From the NCBI RefSeq assembly GCF_003952185.1, contig NZ_RXFS01000013.1, positions 124,001 through 188,000 on the forward strand: a stretch of 64,000 nt of DNA, read 5' to 3'. Source of the stretch: Variovorax sp. 679. Lineage in GTDB: Bacteria > Pseudomonadota > Gammaproteobacteria > Burkholderiales > Burkholderiaceae_C. Each line of letters begins with the position of its first letter. The stretch's first letter is position 1. The notes under the pieces were generated by a model that saw only the letters and a list, made by a program, of their open reading frames with translations, searched no databases and was not told the origin of the DNA. Below, piece by piece: positions 27,484 through 35,617 of the stretch. The translations under genes and the position numbers were made by a program.

Positions 27484-28785
27484 TCACTCCTCGCTGGTCC
27501 ACTCCACGCGCACGCCCAGGCTGCGCAGGTTTTCCACGAAGCGCGGATGCGCGCGGCGGATAGGCGCGGCGTTGCGGATCTCGGAGCGGCCCTCGATGCT
27601 CGCCGCCACCATGAACAGCGCGATCGCCACGCGGATGATGTAGGGGCTCTCGACCACCGCGGGCGTCAGCGGATTGCCGCCGAAGGTGATGAGCCGGTGC
27701 GGGTCGGACGAGAACACGTGCGCGCCGAACTTCGACAGCTCGCCCGTCCAGCCCAGCGCCCCGTCGTACACCTTGTTCCAGAACATCGCGTTGCCCTGGG
27801 CGCGCACGCCCAGCGCGATGAAGATCGGCAGCAGATCGACCGGAAAGTACGGCCACGGCGCCGCCTCCACCTTGGTGAGCACGTTGCTCGTGAAAGGCGT
27901 CTGCACCTTCAGCGGGCCGCTGCGGATGGCGCGCGACCAGCCGTCCTCGTGCACGATCTGCACGCCGAACTTGGCGAAGGTGCGGTCCAGCAGCGGAAAG
28001 TTTTCGGGTGCGCTGTTGCGCACGATCACGTCGCCGCCGGTAATGGCGCCCAACGCAAGGAAGGTGGTGATCTCGTGGAAGTCCTCGTCGAAGCGGAACT
28101 CCCCGCCCTTGAGCGTGCCGCCGCCGTGCACCGTGAGCCGCGAGGTACCGATGCCCTCGATGCGCACGCCGATCATGGTCATGAAGCGGCAGAACTCCTG
28201 CACGTGCGGCTCCGAGGCCGCGTTGGTCAGCGTCGAGGTGCCGTCCGTCGCGGCCGCGCACAGCACGAAGTTCTCGGTGGTCGTGACCGAGGCGTAGTCC
28301 AGCCAGTGGTCGGTCGGCGTGAGCCTGCTCTTGCTGCGAACCAGCAGCGAGCCTTCGGTGCGCTCCACCTCGCCGCCGAAGCGCTGGAACACCTCCACGT
28401 GCGGATCGATCTCGCGCACGCCCAGCGTGCAGCCCTTGACGTTGTCCTCCAGCCGGGCCACGCCGAAGCGCGCCAGAAGCGGCGGCACCAGCATGATCGA
28501 CGAACGCATCTCCTCGGGCAGCCGGTGGCGCGAGGCGTCGAAGGCCGTCTCGCGGTGGTGCAGCTCGAGCGTTCCCGTCTCGTGGTCCATGCGCACGTCG
28601 CTGCCCAGGGTGCGGAAGATGTCGAGGATCTTGCGAACGTCGGTGATGTCGGGCACACCGTGCAGGCGCAGCGGCTCCCAGGTGAGCAAGGTGGCACAGA
28701 GCACCGGCAGCACGGCATTCTTGTTGGCGGAGGGGGTGACGCGGCCACGCAGCGGCGTACCGCCGTGCACGATGAGGTTGGACAT
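27484..28785 (-). CDS. Divergent MurA-like enolpyruvyl transferase
   Basis: 433 residues of the EPSP synthase/MurA fold. Catalytic positions of MurA can be matched: Lys22 and Asn23 (SANKNAVLPVL), Arg94 (MRSSIMLV), Cys119 (KGCTLGVREIDPH) and Asp317 (YFPVDLLP). The usual loop before the Cys (LPGG) and the C-terminal DRGY segment are altered (NVKGC; RRAHPRF). It should transfer enolpyruvate from PEP to a UDP-GlcNAc-like acceptor in the cytoplasm, but with these changes it may be a paralogue serving another pathway. The ATG at 28785 fits the family start. It has no cell-wall gene neighbours. Confidence 0.85.
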   Translation of the reverse strand: MSNLIVHGGTPLRGRVTPSANKNAVLPVLCATLLTWEPLRLHGVPDITDVRKILDIFRTLGSDVRMDHETGTLELHHRETAFDASRHRLPEEMRSSIMLVPPLLARFGVARLEDNVKGCTLGVREIDPHVEVFQRFGGEVERTEGSLLVRSKSRLTPTDHWLDYASVTTTENFVLCAAATDGTSTLTNAASEPHVQEFCRFMTMIGVRIEGIGTSRLTVHGGGTLKGGEFRFDEDFHEITTFLALGAITGGDVIVRNSAPENFPLLDRTFAKFGVQIVHEDGWSRAIRSGPLKVQTPFTSNVLTKVEAAPWPYFPVDLLPIFIALGVRAQGNAMFWNKVYDGALGWTGELSKFGAHVFSSDPHRLITFGGNPLTPAVVESPYIIRVAIALFMVAASIEGRSEIRNAAPIRRAHPRFVENLRSLGVRVEWTSEE

Positions 28786-28889
28786 GGAGGAAAGCGAGAC
28801 GGAAGCGGGAGGCGGTGGAGAAAAGGTGCGGAGACAATCCGAAACCGGAAGCGAGAACTTTACCGTCTGAAAGCGGCATGAACGGCACC

Positions 28890-28906
28890 GAAGTTGTAAG
28901 AACTTC
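28890..28906. promoter_or_regulatory. Small palindrome in the murA-like/DUF2625 divergent gap
   Basis: Perfect arms GAAGTT and AACTTC around GTAAG in a 189-bp divergent region. Candidate operator only, supported by symmetry and position. Confidence 0.3.
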
Positions 28907-28974
28907 AACGCTGGAGCCGCTCAAATAACAATTCTTTCGCGTTACATGCGAGCAATTTTTTCAAACCACCCCCT

Positions 28975-29619
28975 ATGCGCACGCTTGAAGACCTGATCGA
29001 CACCAAGGACGCCGCACGTCCTCTCGTCAGGGAACGGGCGCAAGGCGCCAGCCACCCCTTCGAGATTCTGGCCCCCTCCGAAGACCAGAACCGCGTGCTG
29101 CTTGCGCTCCAGGTCACGACGCGCTCGACCATGGGTGCTGTTGCATACGAGACAGGCGGCCTGCTGATCGACCACGGGTGGCTGCGGGTGCTGGGCTCGG
29201 GACATCCGAAGCTGGCCCGCAACATCGTCGACTGGAACAAGGGGCGCTCTTCCGGCTTCCTTCTCGTTGCAGACGACGTGGTCGGAGGCTTCTTCGCTCT
29301 CAACGGCGGTGGGCTCGGGGACGATGCCGGCGCCATGTACTACTGGGCGCCCGATACCCTGGCGTGGGAATCGCTCGAGATCGGCTACAGCGACTTCCTA
29401 GGGTGGGCATCGACCGACCGGCTGCAGGCTTTCTACGCCGACTTGCGCTGGAGCGGCTGGGAAGCCGACATGAAAAGCGTAGGGGCAGACCAGTGTTTCA
29501 GCTTCTACCCCTTCCTGTGGACGAAAGAAGGGTCTGTGCAAGCCAGTGCCCGAAAGGCCGTGAGCATTGCCGAGCAGTACGCGCTCAACAAGGAACTGGC
29601 AACCACCACCGGCAAGTAG
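28975..29619 (+). CDS. DUF2625 family protein
   Basis: 214 residues. MRTLEDLIDTKDAARPLV, then GGLLIDHGWLRVLGSGHPKLARNIVDWN, GGFFALNGGGLGDDAGAMYYWAPDTLAWESL and YSDFLGWA match DUF2625. No catalytic motif is evident and no function is established. The composition is close to the core genome. The RBS is weak (ACCACCCCCT before ATG). It begins the accessory-looking region. Confidence 0.85.
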   Translation: MRTLEDLIDTKDAARPLVRERAQGASHPFEILAPSEDQNRVLLALQVTTRSTMGAVAYETGGLLIDHGWLRVLGSGHPKLARNIVDWNKGRSSGFLLVADDVVGGFFALNGGGLGDDAGAMYYWAPDTLAWESLEIGYSDFLGWASTDRLQAFYADLRWSGWEADMKSVGADQCFSFYPFLWTKEGSVQASARKAVSIAEQYALNKELATTTGK

Positions 29620-29764
29620 CTCAGACTTCGCAGCAGCGTGAGGCTCATGCCGACCCGCGATTCACGACGAACTTGTTACTCACCTGCCCCGCCCTTGTCC
29701 AAATAGATTGTTGCCTCCAGCCAGCCCTTCCCGCTGGCCATGCAACCTCGAAAGGACAGGACAA

Positions 29765-30178
29765 ATGAACCACGCCTACACCGGCGGCTGCGCGTGCGGC
29801 GCAATCCGCTACGAAATTCCGGCCGAGCCGATCTTCCAGAACCATTGCCAGTGCCTCCAGTGCCAGCACAAGAGCGGCACCGGCCACGGCTCGTACCTCA
29901 GCTTCCCGCGCGGCGGCACAAAGCAAAGCGGCAATGCCACGCTGTGGGACATGGTTGGCGACAGCGGCAACGTCAAGACACGCGCCTTCTGCCCGACCTG
30001 CGGCTCGCCCGTGTACATGACCTATGCGGCGATGCCCGACGTCATCACCGTGCATGCCGCAAGCCTCGACGACCCGAGCAGGTTCAAGCCGCAGGCGGTC
30101 ACGTACGGCGTGCGCGGGCACGCGTGGGATTTTCTGGATCCGGCGCTGACGAAGTTCGACAGGATGCCGCCGGGGTAA
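29765..30178 (+). CDS. GFA-domain protein (glutathione-dependent formaldehyde-activating enzyme-like)
   Basis: 137 residues. Zinc-binding Cys pattern of the Mss4-like GFA fold: GGCACGAIRY, HCQCLQCQ and FCPTCGSPV. Characterised members speed formation of S-hydroxymethylglutathione, though this is disputed and most homologues are unassigned. The ATG at 29765 follows AAAGGACAGGACAA. A second, only distantly similar GFA gene lies at 36393-36833. Confidence 0.88.
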   Translation: MNHAYTGGCACGAIRYEIPAEPIFQNHCQCLQCQHKSGTGHGSYLSFPRGGTKQSGNATLWDMVGDSGNVKTRAFCPTCGSPVYMTYAAMPDVITVHAASLDDPSRFKPQAVTYGVRGHAWDFLDPALTKFDRMPPG

Positions 30179-30275
30179 GCAAGGGCAGGCCCTCCTGGCA
30201 GGCGCCAGTCGTGCGGCGGCACCATGACTTTGTGCACTTATCGCGATGCGGAAGCCGTTTCGACAATGCACCGCC

Positions 30276-30503
30276 ATGTCGTCGAACCCGCCCTCGCCAT
30301 CGTCTGTCTACCCTCGCATCAAGGCAGCGGACTTTCTCCGGACAGTCGAGCCGATGCTCGACGAGATCGAGGCACGGGGCGGCGACAGCGGCCTGCTGGT
30401 GACCTATACGCTCGACACGCCGACCCAGTTCATCGCCTTGACGAACGAAGGCATGGCAAGTCTGGGGCTGACCCCGGAGGAACTCATCGCCATGCATCCA
30501 GAC
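30276..30503 (+). pseudogene. Truncated DUF1444-like fragment, read into a downstream lipoprotein
   Basis: Starting at the ATG 30276 the frame encodes VYPRIKAADFLR, LLVTYTLDTPTQFIALTNEGMASLGLTPEELIAMH, which resembles the N-terminal half of DUF1444 (YtpQ-like) proteins. At about residue 72 the similarity stops and the frame runs without interruption into a lipoprotein signal peptide. The rest of DUF1444 is missing, so this looks like a deletion that left a fragment. The end coordinate is approximate. As one open frame it reaches 30869 (198 residues). Confidence 0.5.
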
Positions 30504-30869
30504 AGAGAGCCGTCGAGGCGCGCATGCCTGGGCGCCCTGTCGCTGACGATGCTGCTTGCAAGCGTCGCGGGGTGTGCATCTTCAAGAGGTACCTCGAACG
30601 ACGACGCATCGGCGGCGAATCGTCCCCGGCGCGACGAGTGGAACGAGAGGGAGGCGCGTGAAAAGTGGCAGGAGGAAAAGCGCAGGGATGACGAATACAA
30701 GAGCCGGCGCGAGAGCAGTCAGCGAGAGAAGGAGCAGCAGATGCAAGCGTTCAAGGAGCAGATGAAAACGGACGCGAAGGAGCAGCGGCGCATCGAAGCC
30801 GACCCGAGGGAGAGGGCTGCCAGGGACCTGAAGAACGAATTCCAGCGCAAGTACGGCCCTCTGCGCTGA
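30492..30869 (+). CDS. Small Glu/Arg-rich lipoprotein of unknown function
   Basis: 125 residues from an internal ATG at 30492. RRACLGALSLTMLLASVAGCASS is a lipoprotein signal with lipobox VAGC; lipidation would fall near residue 27. The mature part is almost wholly charged (about residues 40-120, rich in Glu, Arg, Lys and Gln) and should form one long helix or coiled coil. Function unknown; a periplasmic spacer or envelope-linking role is conceivable. If translation really begins at 30276, the signal would be internal and lipidation would fail. Confidence 0.6.
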   Translation: MHPDREPSRRACLGALSLTMLLASVAGCASSRGTSNDDASAANRPRRDEWNEREAREKWQEEKRRDDEYKSRRESSQREKEQQMQAFKEQMKTDAKEQRRIEADPRERAARDLKNEFQRKYGPLR

Positions 30870-30922
30870 GGCCACGCGTTGTCTGCGTCCAAGGCATCGG
30901 ACCGGGCCGAATCCGGCTCTCG

Positions 30923-32065
30923 TCAGCCTGCCTCGCTCGGCTCTTCCTTCGCAGGCCACAGCTGGATCTCCGAGGCCTCTACAAAGCCGTAGCCCTTGCG
31001 CACGGCCAGAAGCGCAGGTTCGAGAATCATCTGGTAGTCGGACGCGAACGCCTCGATGTCGTCATCGCCGGGGTCTTCGTCCCAGGCGAAGATGAGCGCG
31101 CGGCGGTGCTTCTGCAGCAGCTCAACCAGCAGCCCTGTCTTCTCGGGCGGCACGTAGCCGCCGAGCGAATAGTTGAAATGGATGGTGGTCCGCATCTTCT
31201 CCTGAAGCATCGGGAAGTCACGAAGCAGATCGGCGAACAGTGAGGCGGGCGTCTCGAAGACGTGCGACACGTCGACCCCGATGCGCTCGAACAATGCGGT
31301 GGGCCAGACTCGCCCCCGGTTCTGCCAGCTCGGCAGCACCTGCGCCGCGAGGTTGAGGATCTCGTAGGAGATCGAGCCCACGAGTTCGCTCGCCGGCTCG
31401 GGCCACATGAAGCCTTCGGCGTCGATCTCGGTCGTGGTGTCTTCCCGGCATTCCCAGATGTGCCGCCACTGTTCCAGGCGGCGCCGCATCCGGGCCATCA
31501 AGGCATCGGGAGTCATCGCCTCGTCCGGGACGCTCTCCTCGGGCGGCAGGTGCGCAGCCAACGGATAGAAGCCGTCCAGCACGGCACGAACCTCGGGCCT
31601 GACTTCGGGCCCGACAAGATGGCGCCGCGCATCGAGCTTCGCGAGCATCCGCAACGCGACCGCATCGATCGCCGACTCGTCGGTGATGTCGCAAGCCTCG
31701 TAGGCCGCCAGCTCGCGCAGGGCGTCTTCCGCGTCGTCGGCTTCGATGAAATAGGGGCGCCCCCACTGCGCCTGATACGCGTTGAAGCCGGGAATGCCGG
31801 CGCCGCGCACCGGCTGTGAAGAGAATTCCCCGGGCGGCGCGCCGGCGTGCTCGCGCACTGCCTTCGCCTGATCCGCATAGATGGCGTGCTGCAGATTCAC
31901 GACACGCTCGCACCAGCGGCTGGCACGGTAGCTCACGAGTTGCCGCCGGGCCGCGTCCCGCACGAGATCCTCCAGCCCGTCAGAGGTGGCTCGGCGCATG
32001 TACGGAACAAGGCGCTCCCTGATCAGGCGGACATCCACGGCAAGGTTGCTGACGTCGTAACCCAT
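30923..32065 (-). CDS. Large hypothetical protein
   Basis: 380 residues, family not recognised. The ATG at 32065 is preceded by AAAGGGAAGCA, a good ribosome-binding site; an ATG at 32116 is less well placed. The protein is acidic and soluble with no signal or membrane helix. Notable parts: RASRWCERVVNLQHAIY, GIPGFNAYQAQWGRPYFIEADDAEDAL and DGFYPLAAHLPPEESV in the first two-thirds, and HFNYSLGGYVPPEKTGLLVELLQKH near the end. Codon use is like the core genome. Adjacent to another unknown minus-strand gene; both could belong to one accessory unit. Confidence 0.7.
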   Translation of the reverse strand: MGYDVSNLAVDVRLIRERLVPYMRRATSDGLEDLVRDAARRQLVSYRASRWCERVVNLQHAIYADQAKAVREHAGAPPGEFSSQPVRGAGIPGFNAYQAQWGRPYFIEADDAEDALRELAAYEACDITDESAIDAVALRMLAKLDARRHLVGPEVRPEVRAVLDGFYPLAAHLPPEESVPDEAMTPDALMARMRRRLEQWRHIWECREDTTTEIDAEGFMWPEPASELVGSISYEILNLAAQVLPSWQNRGRVWPTALFERIGVDVSHVFETPASLFADLLRDFPMLQEKMRTTIHFNYSLGGYVPPEKTGLLVELLQKHRRALIFAWDEDPGDDDIEAFASDYQMILEPALLAVRKGYGFVEASEIQLWPAKEEPSEAG

Positions 32066-32211
32066 TGCTTCCCTTTCATCGTCGAGGCTCGCGTCCGCGG
32101 ATGGCATCCGCGGCACCGGCGCGCGATTCTGGAAGAAAAGGCAAGACGCGCCATCTGACGAAAGTCATTCATGTCGCCCGGCCAGGACAAGCTGCTACCG
32201 ATGCACCGGCC

Positions 32212-32553
32212 CTACTCCGCCAGCGCCTCGCACTGGACTTCGATCCGGGCGTGAAGCAGGCCCAGCGTTGCGGAAAGAAGGCGCTGCAGCGACTCGCGCT
32301 GGCAGGTATCGAAGAGCGGCGCGGGGTCTGCGTCGGATGCTGCCGCGTCGCGCCGGTCTTCGTCCCAGCCGAGCAGCTGGACCAGCGTCTGCGCGCCTTG
32401 CACGATGTCGCGCGCGTCGTTCAGGAATGCGGCCTGGCTTTGCCGGGAAGAATCGAGCCGGTCGCCTTGCACCCATTCGAAGGGCTTGAACTGGGCTGAG
32501 GGGCGATAACGAGCGTTGGTGCTCGCGCCGTTTGAAGAAGCATTGGCCGTCAT
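32212..32553 (-). CDS. Hypothetical protein
   Basis: 113 residues, not recognised. The ATG at 32553 follows GGGAGG very closely. A polar N-terminus (ANASSNGASTNARYRPSAQFKPF) precedes a helical region (AAFLNDARDIVQGAQTLVQLLG; LQRLLSATLGLLHARIEVQCEALAE). No membrane segment. Lies 146 bp upstream of the 380-residue protein on the same strand and might be transcribed with it. Confidence 0.6.
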   Translation of the reverse strand: MTANASSNGASTNARYRPSAQFKPFEWVQGDRLDSSRQSQAAFLNDARDIVQGAQTLVQLLGWDEDRRDAAASDADPAPLFDTCQRESLQRLLSATLGLLHARIEVQCEALAE

Positions 32554-32607
32554 GGGCCTCCCAAGGATGTCGATTTGCAGAAACCGACGCACCCGCTGTC
32601 AAACGAG

Positions 32608-32687
32608 GGCGGCAGCTCGAACGGGTTGACAGACCGGGACATCCTTGCGGAAACCGGCAGGGCGCGAGCCCTCCCGTTCGAGCCGCC
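32608..32687. repeat. Long inverted repeat
   Basis: Left arm GGCGGCAGCTCGAACGGG (32608-32625) pairs with right arm CCCGTTCGAGCCGCC (32673-32687) with a small bulge and a 47-bp loop. Could be a transcript structure or a recombination end. No tRNA or IS gene was found next to it. Confidence 0.5.
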
Positions 32688-32704
32688 AAAAAGGGGCACG
32701 AACG

Positions 32705-32740
32705 AAAAAGCCGCAGACCAAGTGCGGTAGCTGCGGCTTT
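32705..32740 (-). terminator. Rho-independent terminator (minus strand)
   Basis: Arms AAAGCCGCAG and CTGCGGCTTT with a 14-base loop. Read on the minus strand the second arm runs into TTTTT, so it ends leftward transcription coming from the small genes at 33-35 kb. It may also work weakly on the plus strand. Confidence 0.75.
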
Positions 32741-32962
32741 CGTCGCAGGATGTCAGCGGGCTGTCAAACCCGGCCCCGCTCATCACGAGGCGGGGGCAAT
32801 GTAAGCGGTGTCGATGGAGCCCGTCAAGCCTGGAAGCGATGGTCGTCGCACTGAACTCACCAGGCCAATCGGCGAATTGCGCACTCGCTGAGACCAAACG
32901 CTGATTGCAACAGTGATGTACCGCCTGCAGTCAGCCCCATGCGGCCAGCGTCTGCGACGCCA

Positions 32963-33226
32963 TCATCGACACTGGCAGGTCTTGGGGCCATGCGAGGTTC
33001 CCGTCGCAGCGCGTTCTGGAGGAACCAATGAACCGTCTCGCCAGCCTCGCGCAGTACAGGTAGCCCGGCAAATTTCGGCCCCTATCGCGCCACCGGAGTT
33101 TCCACTCCTGCCAAATCCAAACAACGCTCCCATCAAGGCGAAGGCAACGAAAACAGCCAATGCAATCAGGCCTGAGGGCAGCTTGCGGCTTGACTTTGTT
33201 TTCGCAGATCGCCGGTGGTTGGTCAT
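32963..33226 (-). CDS. Possible small membrane protein with Cys-rich tail
   Basis: 87 residues from the ATG at 33226. A basic start (NHRRSAKTKSSRK) is followed by one membrane helix (LIALAVFVAFALMGALFGFG) and a tail with four Cys (ICRATCTARGW, KTCQC), a plausible exported disulphide module with positive-inside topology. No clear RBS and no recognised family. It lies just ahead of the minus-strand terminator. A longer frame to 33409 exists but adds nothing convincing. Confidence 0.4.
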   Translation of the reverse strand: MTNHRRSAKTKSSRKLPSGLIALAVFVAFALMGALFGFGRSGNSGGAIGAEICRATCTARGWRDGSLVPPERAATGTSHGPKTCQCR

Positions 33227-33438
33227 GGCGCAATCTTGAAGACCGAGGCCCGAAGGGCGCTTGGCCTTGTCCTGAATGAATGGAACGGTGATGAAGAGCG
33301 CACTTCTGATGGAGGCTGAGAGTCTGCTTACGGCAAGGTCGAACGTCGGCATGGGGCCCATTGCAGTCATCGAACTCATTCGGAAGCTGACATTCAAACG
33401 TGAGCTCACCTGTCTAGAAACAACGTCTCAAAAATGCA

Positions 33439-34164
33439 CTATTGTGCAAAGCGCAGAAGGATTTCGGGATCGCTTTTCTGCGCAGTTTTCCCAACCGTCG
33501 CCAAGAGCGAATAGATGGCAGCGAGCAGAGAGATTTGAGCGCTTTCATTCTGTTTTGCGCCCAGAATACTTCGAGACCAATCCAGAAGCGCCCCCGCATC
33601 TTCTTGACTATGCGTGAAGCCATAGAGCACCCGAAATCCGCTGACAGTAGCGCCGACATGGTCTGGCAGTAGCCTTGTGAACCGCCATCCCTTACGTTCA
33701 ACGAAATCCGCAACCTGATCGAGTCCACGGCGCTCTCCAAAGCAGATCGAACGAAGGCTAATGAGCATGAGCAGTGCCGGACACCCATAGGCGGCAGCAT
33801 CATCGATCTTCGTAGGCAGATGGCGACTGACTCCAAGCGAGCCTTGGAATGCTTGCTCAGGCAATGCGGCCAACGCAGTTAGGGCCGCAACAAATCCCTC
33901 CTCACAGAGGATCTGATCCGATGCGGATGATTCAGACTCCCAGCGCTCAAGTATCAGTTGTGCGTCTGTCCAAAAGGATTTCTTCCTTTCGAACTCGGCT
34001 TCAGCCATTCCGGCCAAATACTCGTTGGAATGATCGACTAGTGCATCAAGATCAAGCGGAGCCGGGCGAACGTTTGCTTGGCGAAGGTCAGTCGACTGAA
34101 GAGGCAAAAGTTTTTGAACCTTTTCGAAGAGAGCCAGTAATTCAGGATCGGCACGCAAAGTCAT
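33439..34164 (-). CDS. Hypothetical protein in lower-GC island
   Basis: 241 residues from the ATG at 34164, family not recognised. All-helical, soluble: LFEKVQKLLPLQS, AEFERKKSFWTDAQLILERWE, GFVAALTALAALPEQAFQ, ALLMLISLRSICFGERRGLDQVADFVERKGWRF. Base composition is visibly lower in GC than the flanks, with codons unusual for this genome, which points to acquired DNA. An ATG at 34266 would overlap the neighbouring gene. Possible immunity- or effector-type accessory protein, but no motif supports that. Confidence 0.6.
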   Translation of the reverse strand: MTLRADPELLALFEKVQKLLPLQSTDLRQANVRPAPLDLDALVDHSNEYLAGMAEAEFERKKSFWTDAQLILERWESESSASDQILCEEGFVAALTALAALPEQAFQGSLGVSRHLPTKIDDAAAYGCPALLMLISLRSICFGERRGLDQVADFVERKGWRFTRLLPDHVGATVSGFRVLYGFTHSQEDAGALLDWSRSILGAKQNESAQISLLAAIYSLLATVGKTAQKSDPEILLRFAQ

Positions 34165-34225
34165 AGCGCGTTGATGAGGTTGGGGTTTCGCAATCTGCAA
34201 TCGTCTGGTTGTGGCCGAGTGGAGT

Positions 34226-34651
34226 CTACGACTCCCGATGCCAATGAATGAACACAGCGTTGCCACGTGAGCTCAGCAGTAACACATGCCCAAAACAATG
34301 CTCGCATCCATTTATGACGTGAAAGCACTCATCTACCGGCGTCAACAAATTGATCGTCGCGACACTTTCCACTCGAGCAAGATCGCGTCTAATGGATTCG
34401 AGAATCCCCTGCAGGTGGGCCGGGTCTGCCGCCTCTATTTGAGCTCGCACGGGCTCAATGGACTGATCAGCGCTGAGACATGATGCCCAAAAGGTGTCGA
34501 GTTCATGCTTGGATGCGACCGTGTTCTGCAAGACATGAACATAGCCAGACCCAGTTTCCACTTCCACCCTTGACACAACACGATGGCTTCCCGCTGAGGG
34601 AGGCTCAGCTGCGTGGAGGAGGATCTGATCGGTGCGATGAGTTGCACTCAT
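34226..34651 (-). CDS. Hypothetical protein in lower-GC island
   Basis: 141 residues, not recognised. RVEVETGSGYVHVLQNTV and DECFHVINGCEHCFGHVLLLSSRGNAVFIHWH suggest a compact alpha/beta fold with a Cys/His-containing segment (INGCEHCFGH) that could bind metal. It is followed after 61 bp by the 241-residue gene on the same strand and shares its lower GC content; the two probably form a pair. No function assigned. Confidence 0.55.
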   Translation of the reverse strand: MSATHRTDQILLHAAEPPSAGSHRVVSRVEVETGSGYVHVLQNTVASKHELDTFWASCLSADQSIEPVRAQIEAADPAHLQGILESIRRDLARVESVATINLLTPVDECFHVINGCEHCFGHVLLLSSRGNAVFIHWHRES

Positions 34652-34787
34652 GAGTTGAAGTGGAACGAGATATTCAAGTTCGCTTGCTCAGGGCTATGTC
34701 CGCTTGTGGCCGCGTTGTGCCGGCTCGGCGAACGGCCGGTTCTGGCCGCAGTCCGTCATCCTATTGCTGGTTGTCGCGCCCATGCTC

Positions 34788-35087
34788 TCATAGTCTATTG
34801 ACCAACTGCATGTATCGCCAGACGCCCCAAACCACGCCCACAGCGATACCAGCTGCCACGCTCCAGCCCACCGAAACACCGGCGATGAAACTCAGAAAGA
34901 GCATCAACGCGACCGATGCGAGACTAATGTAGGTCAATGTGATGAAGTCAAAGCGCGCGATCTCGCGCGCGTCCTCGGAGAATGCGCGGTCGTCGTGACC
35001 GCGCTTGCGGCGCTGCCCTCTGAAGAGCACTACGTCAATGATGAACTCGAAGATTCCGACGACGAAATCCGTCAGCAAGCTGAACAT
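34788..35087 (-). CDS. Small membrane protein
   Basis: 99 residues. A hydrophobic N-terminal helix (LLTDFVVGIFEFIIDVVLF), a charged loop (GQRRKRGHDDRAFSEDAREIARFD), then two hydrophobic segments (YISLASVALMLFLSFIAGVSVG; VAAGIAVGVVWGVWRYM). AAGGAG lies 5 bp before the ATG, which makes expression likely. No family recognised. Part of the same lower-GC minus-strand run. Confidence 0.65.
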   Translation of the reverse strand: MFSLLTDFVVGIFEFIIDVVLFRGQRRKRGHDDRAFSEDAREIARFDFITLTYISLASVALMLFLSFIAGVSVGWSVAAGIAVGVVWGVWRYMQLVNRL

Positions 35088-35362
35088 GAAGCTCCTTTGA
35101 ATGTCCGCAATTGGTCGACTGTAGCCGGACAGGCTGTCAGTGCAAAAACTCGAACCCGTCTTGCGCCTCGCTCCGAAGCTGCCAATCGCAGATACAGCGT
35201 GGCAGCGCCCGAGCCGGCTGTCCTCGCGGCATCGAAGCCTTTGCCCTCCAACCGCAGTCTCTTTCCCGCGGCTCGCTCTTCTTCATCAGCCTCGTCTGCT
35301 CGAATGGCATTGGTCTATACGAAACATATATACTTCGCATACATTTCATACAGAGTCTGCCA
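35088..35362. other. Intergenic stretch upstream of the ParD-like gene
   Basis: 275 bp without a supported gene between a leftward and a rightward gene. It holds promoters for both and, at its right end, the ATAC repeat array. Confidence 0.5.
35317..35351 (+). promoter_or_regulatory. ATAC repeat array upstream of parD-like/map operon
   Basis: ATAC occurs at 35317, 35330, 35339 and 35348; the last three are exactly 9 bp apart. The array sits in an AT-rich patch ending 11 bp before the ParD-like start codon, an expected place for autorepression by a ribbon-helix-helix protein. Binding is inferred. Confidence 0.45.
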
Positions 35363-35617
35363 ATGGGCATCGTAAAAATCTCCGACCTCATGCACGAGAA
35401 CCTGCGCGTGGCAGGCAACGCGCTCGGCAGGTCCATCAACGGCCAGGCCGAGCACTGGATGCGGGTCGGCATGCTGACCGAGCTGCACCCGGAGCTGGAT
35501 CACCGTGAAATCTGCCAGCTGCTGATACAGGCCGAACTTTCGGGGGGCCTGGACATCCTCGCGGCTGCCACAGCCCAACCGGCGACGCCCCGGTCGTCTT
35601 CCGCCGGAAAGCGCTGA
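35363..35617 (+). CDS. ParD-like protein
   Basis: 84 residues. VKISDLMHENLRVAGNALGRSINGQAEHWMRVG is the ribbon-helix-helix pattern of the ParD-like family (a short beta strand, then two helices), followed by a helix and a disordered tail. Such proteins bind DNA as dimers. No ParE-type toxin is next to it; instead its TGA overlaps the ATG of a methionine aminopeptidase (TGATG). From memory this parD-like/map pairing recurs in proteobacteria. It probably autoregulates the pair. Confidence 0.82.
   Translation: MGIVKISDLMHENLRVAGNALGRSINGQAEHWMRVGMLTELHPELDHREICQLLIQAELSGGLDILAAATAQPATPRSSSAGKR

Larger units (their letters stand above)
32554..32962. other. Gene-poor stretch with hairpins
   Basis: No convincing coding frame in 409 bp. 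It contains an imperfect inverted repeat (32608-32687), a terminator (32705-32740) and a further GC hairpin with arms GCCCCGC and GCGGGGGC (32773-32797). The density of structure suggests transcript ends or a small structured RNA; no known RNA family was recognised. Confidence 0.5.

Noticed and set aside
26599..28881. A 760-codon plus-strand frame opposite nitronate monooxygenase and the MurA-like gene
   Set aside because: It covers two confidently identified genes on the opposite strand and has a shadow-like His/Arg/Ala composition.
32608..32700. Possible tRNA because of a GTTCGA stretch
   Set aside because: GTTCGAG belongs to the right arm of an inverted repeat; no acceptor stem or anticodon arm could be drawn. 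No tRNA or rRNA gene was found anywhere in the window.
33276..33617. Small plus-strand frame (113 codons) at the island edge
   Set aside because: Its second half overlaps the 241-residue minus-strand gene and looks like an antisense shadow; the first half has no recognisable feature.
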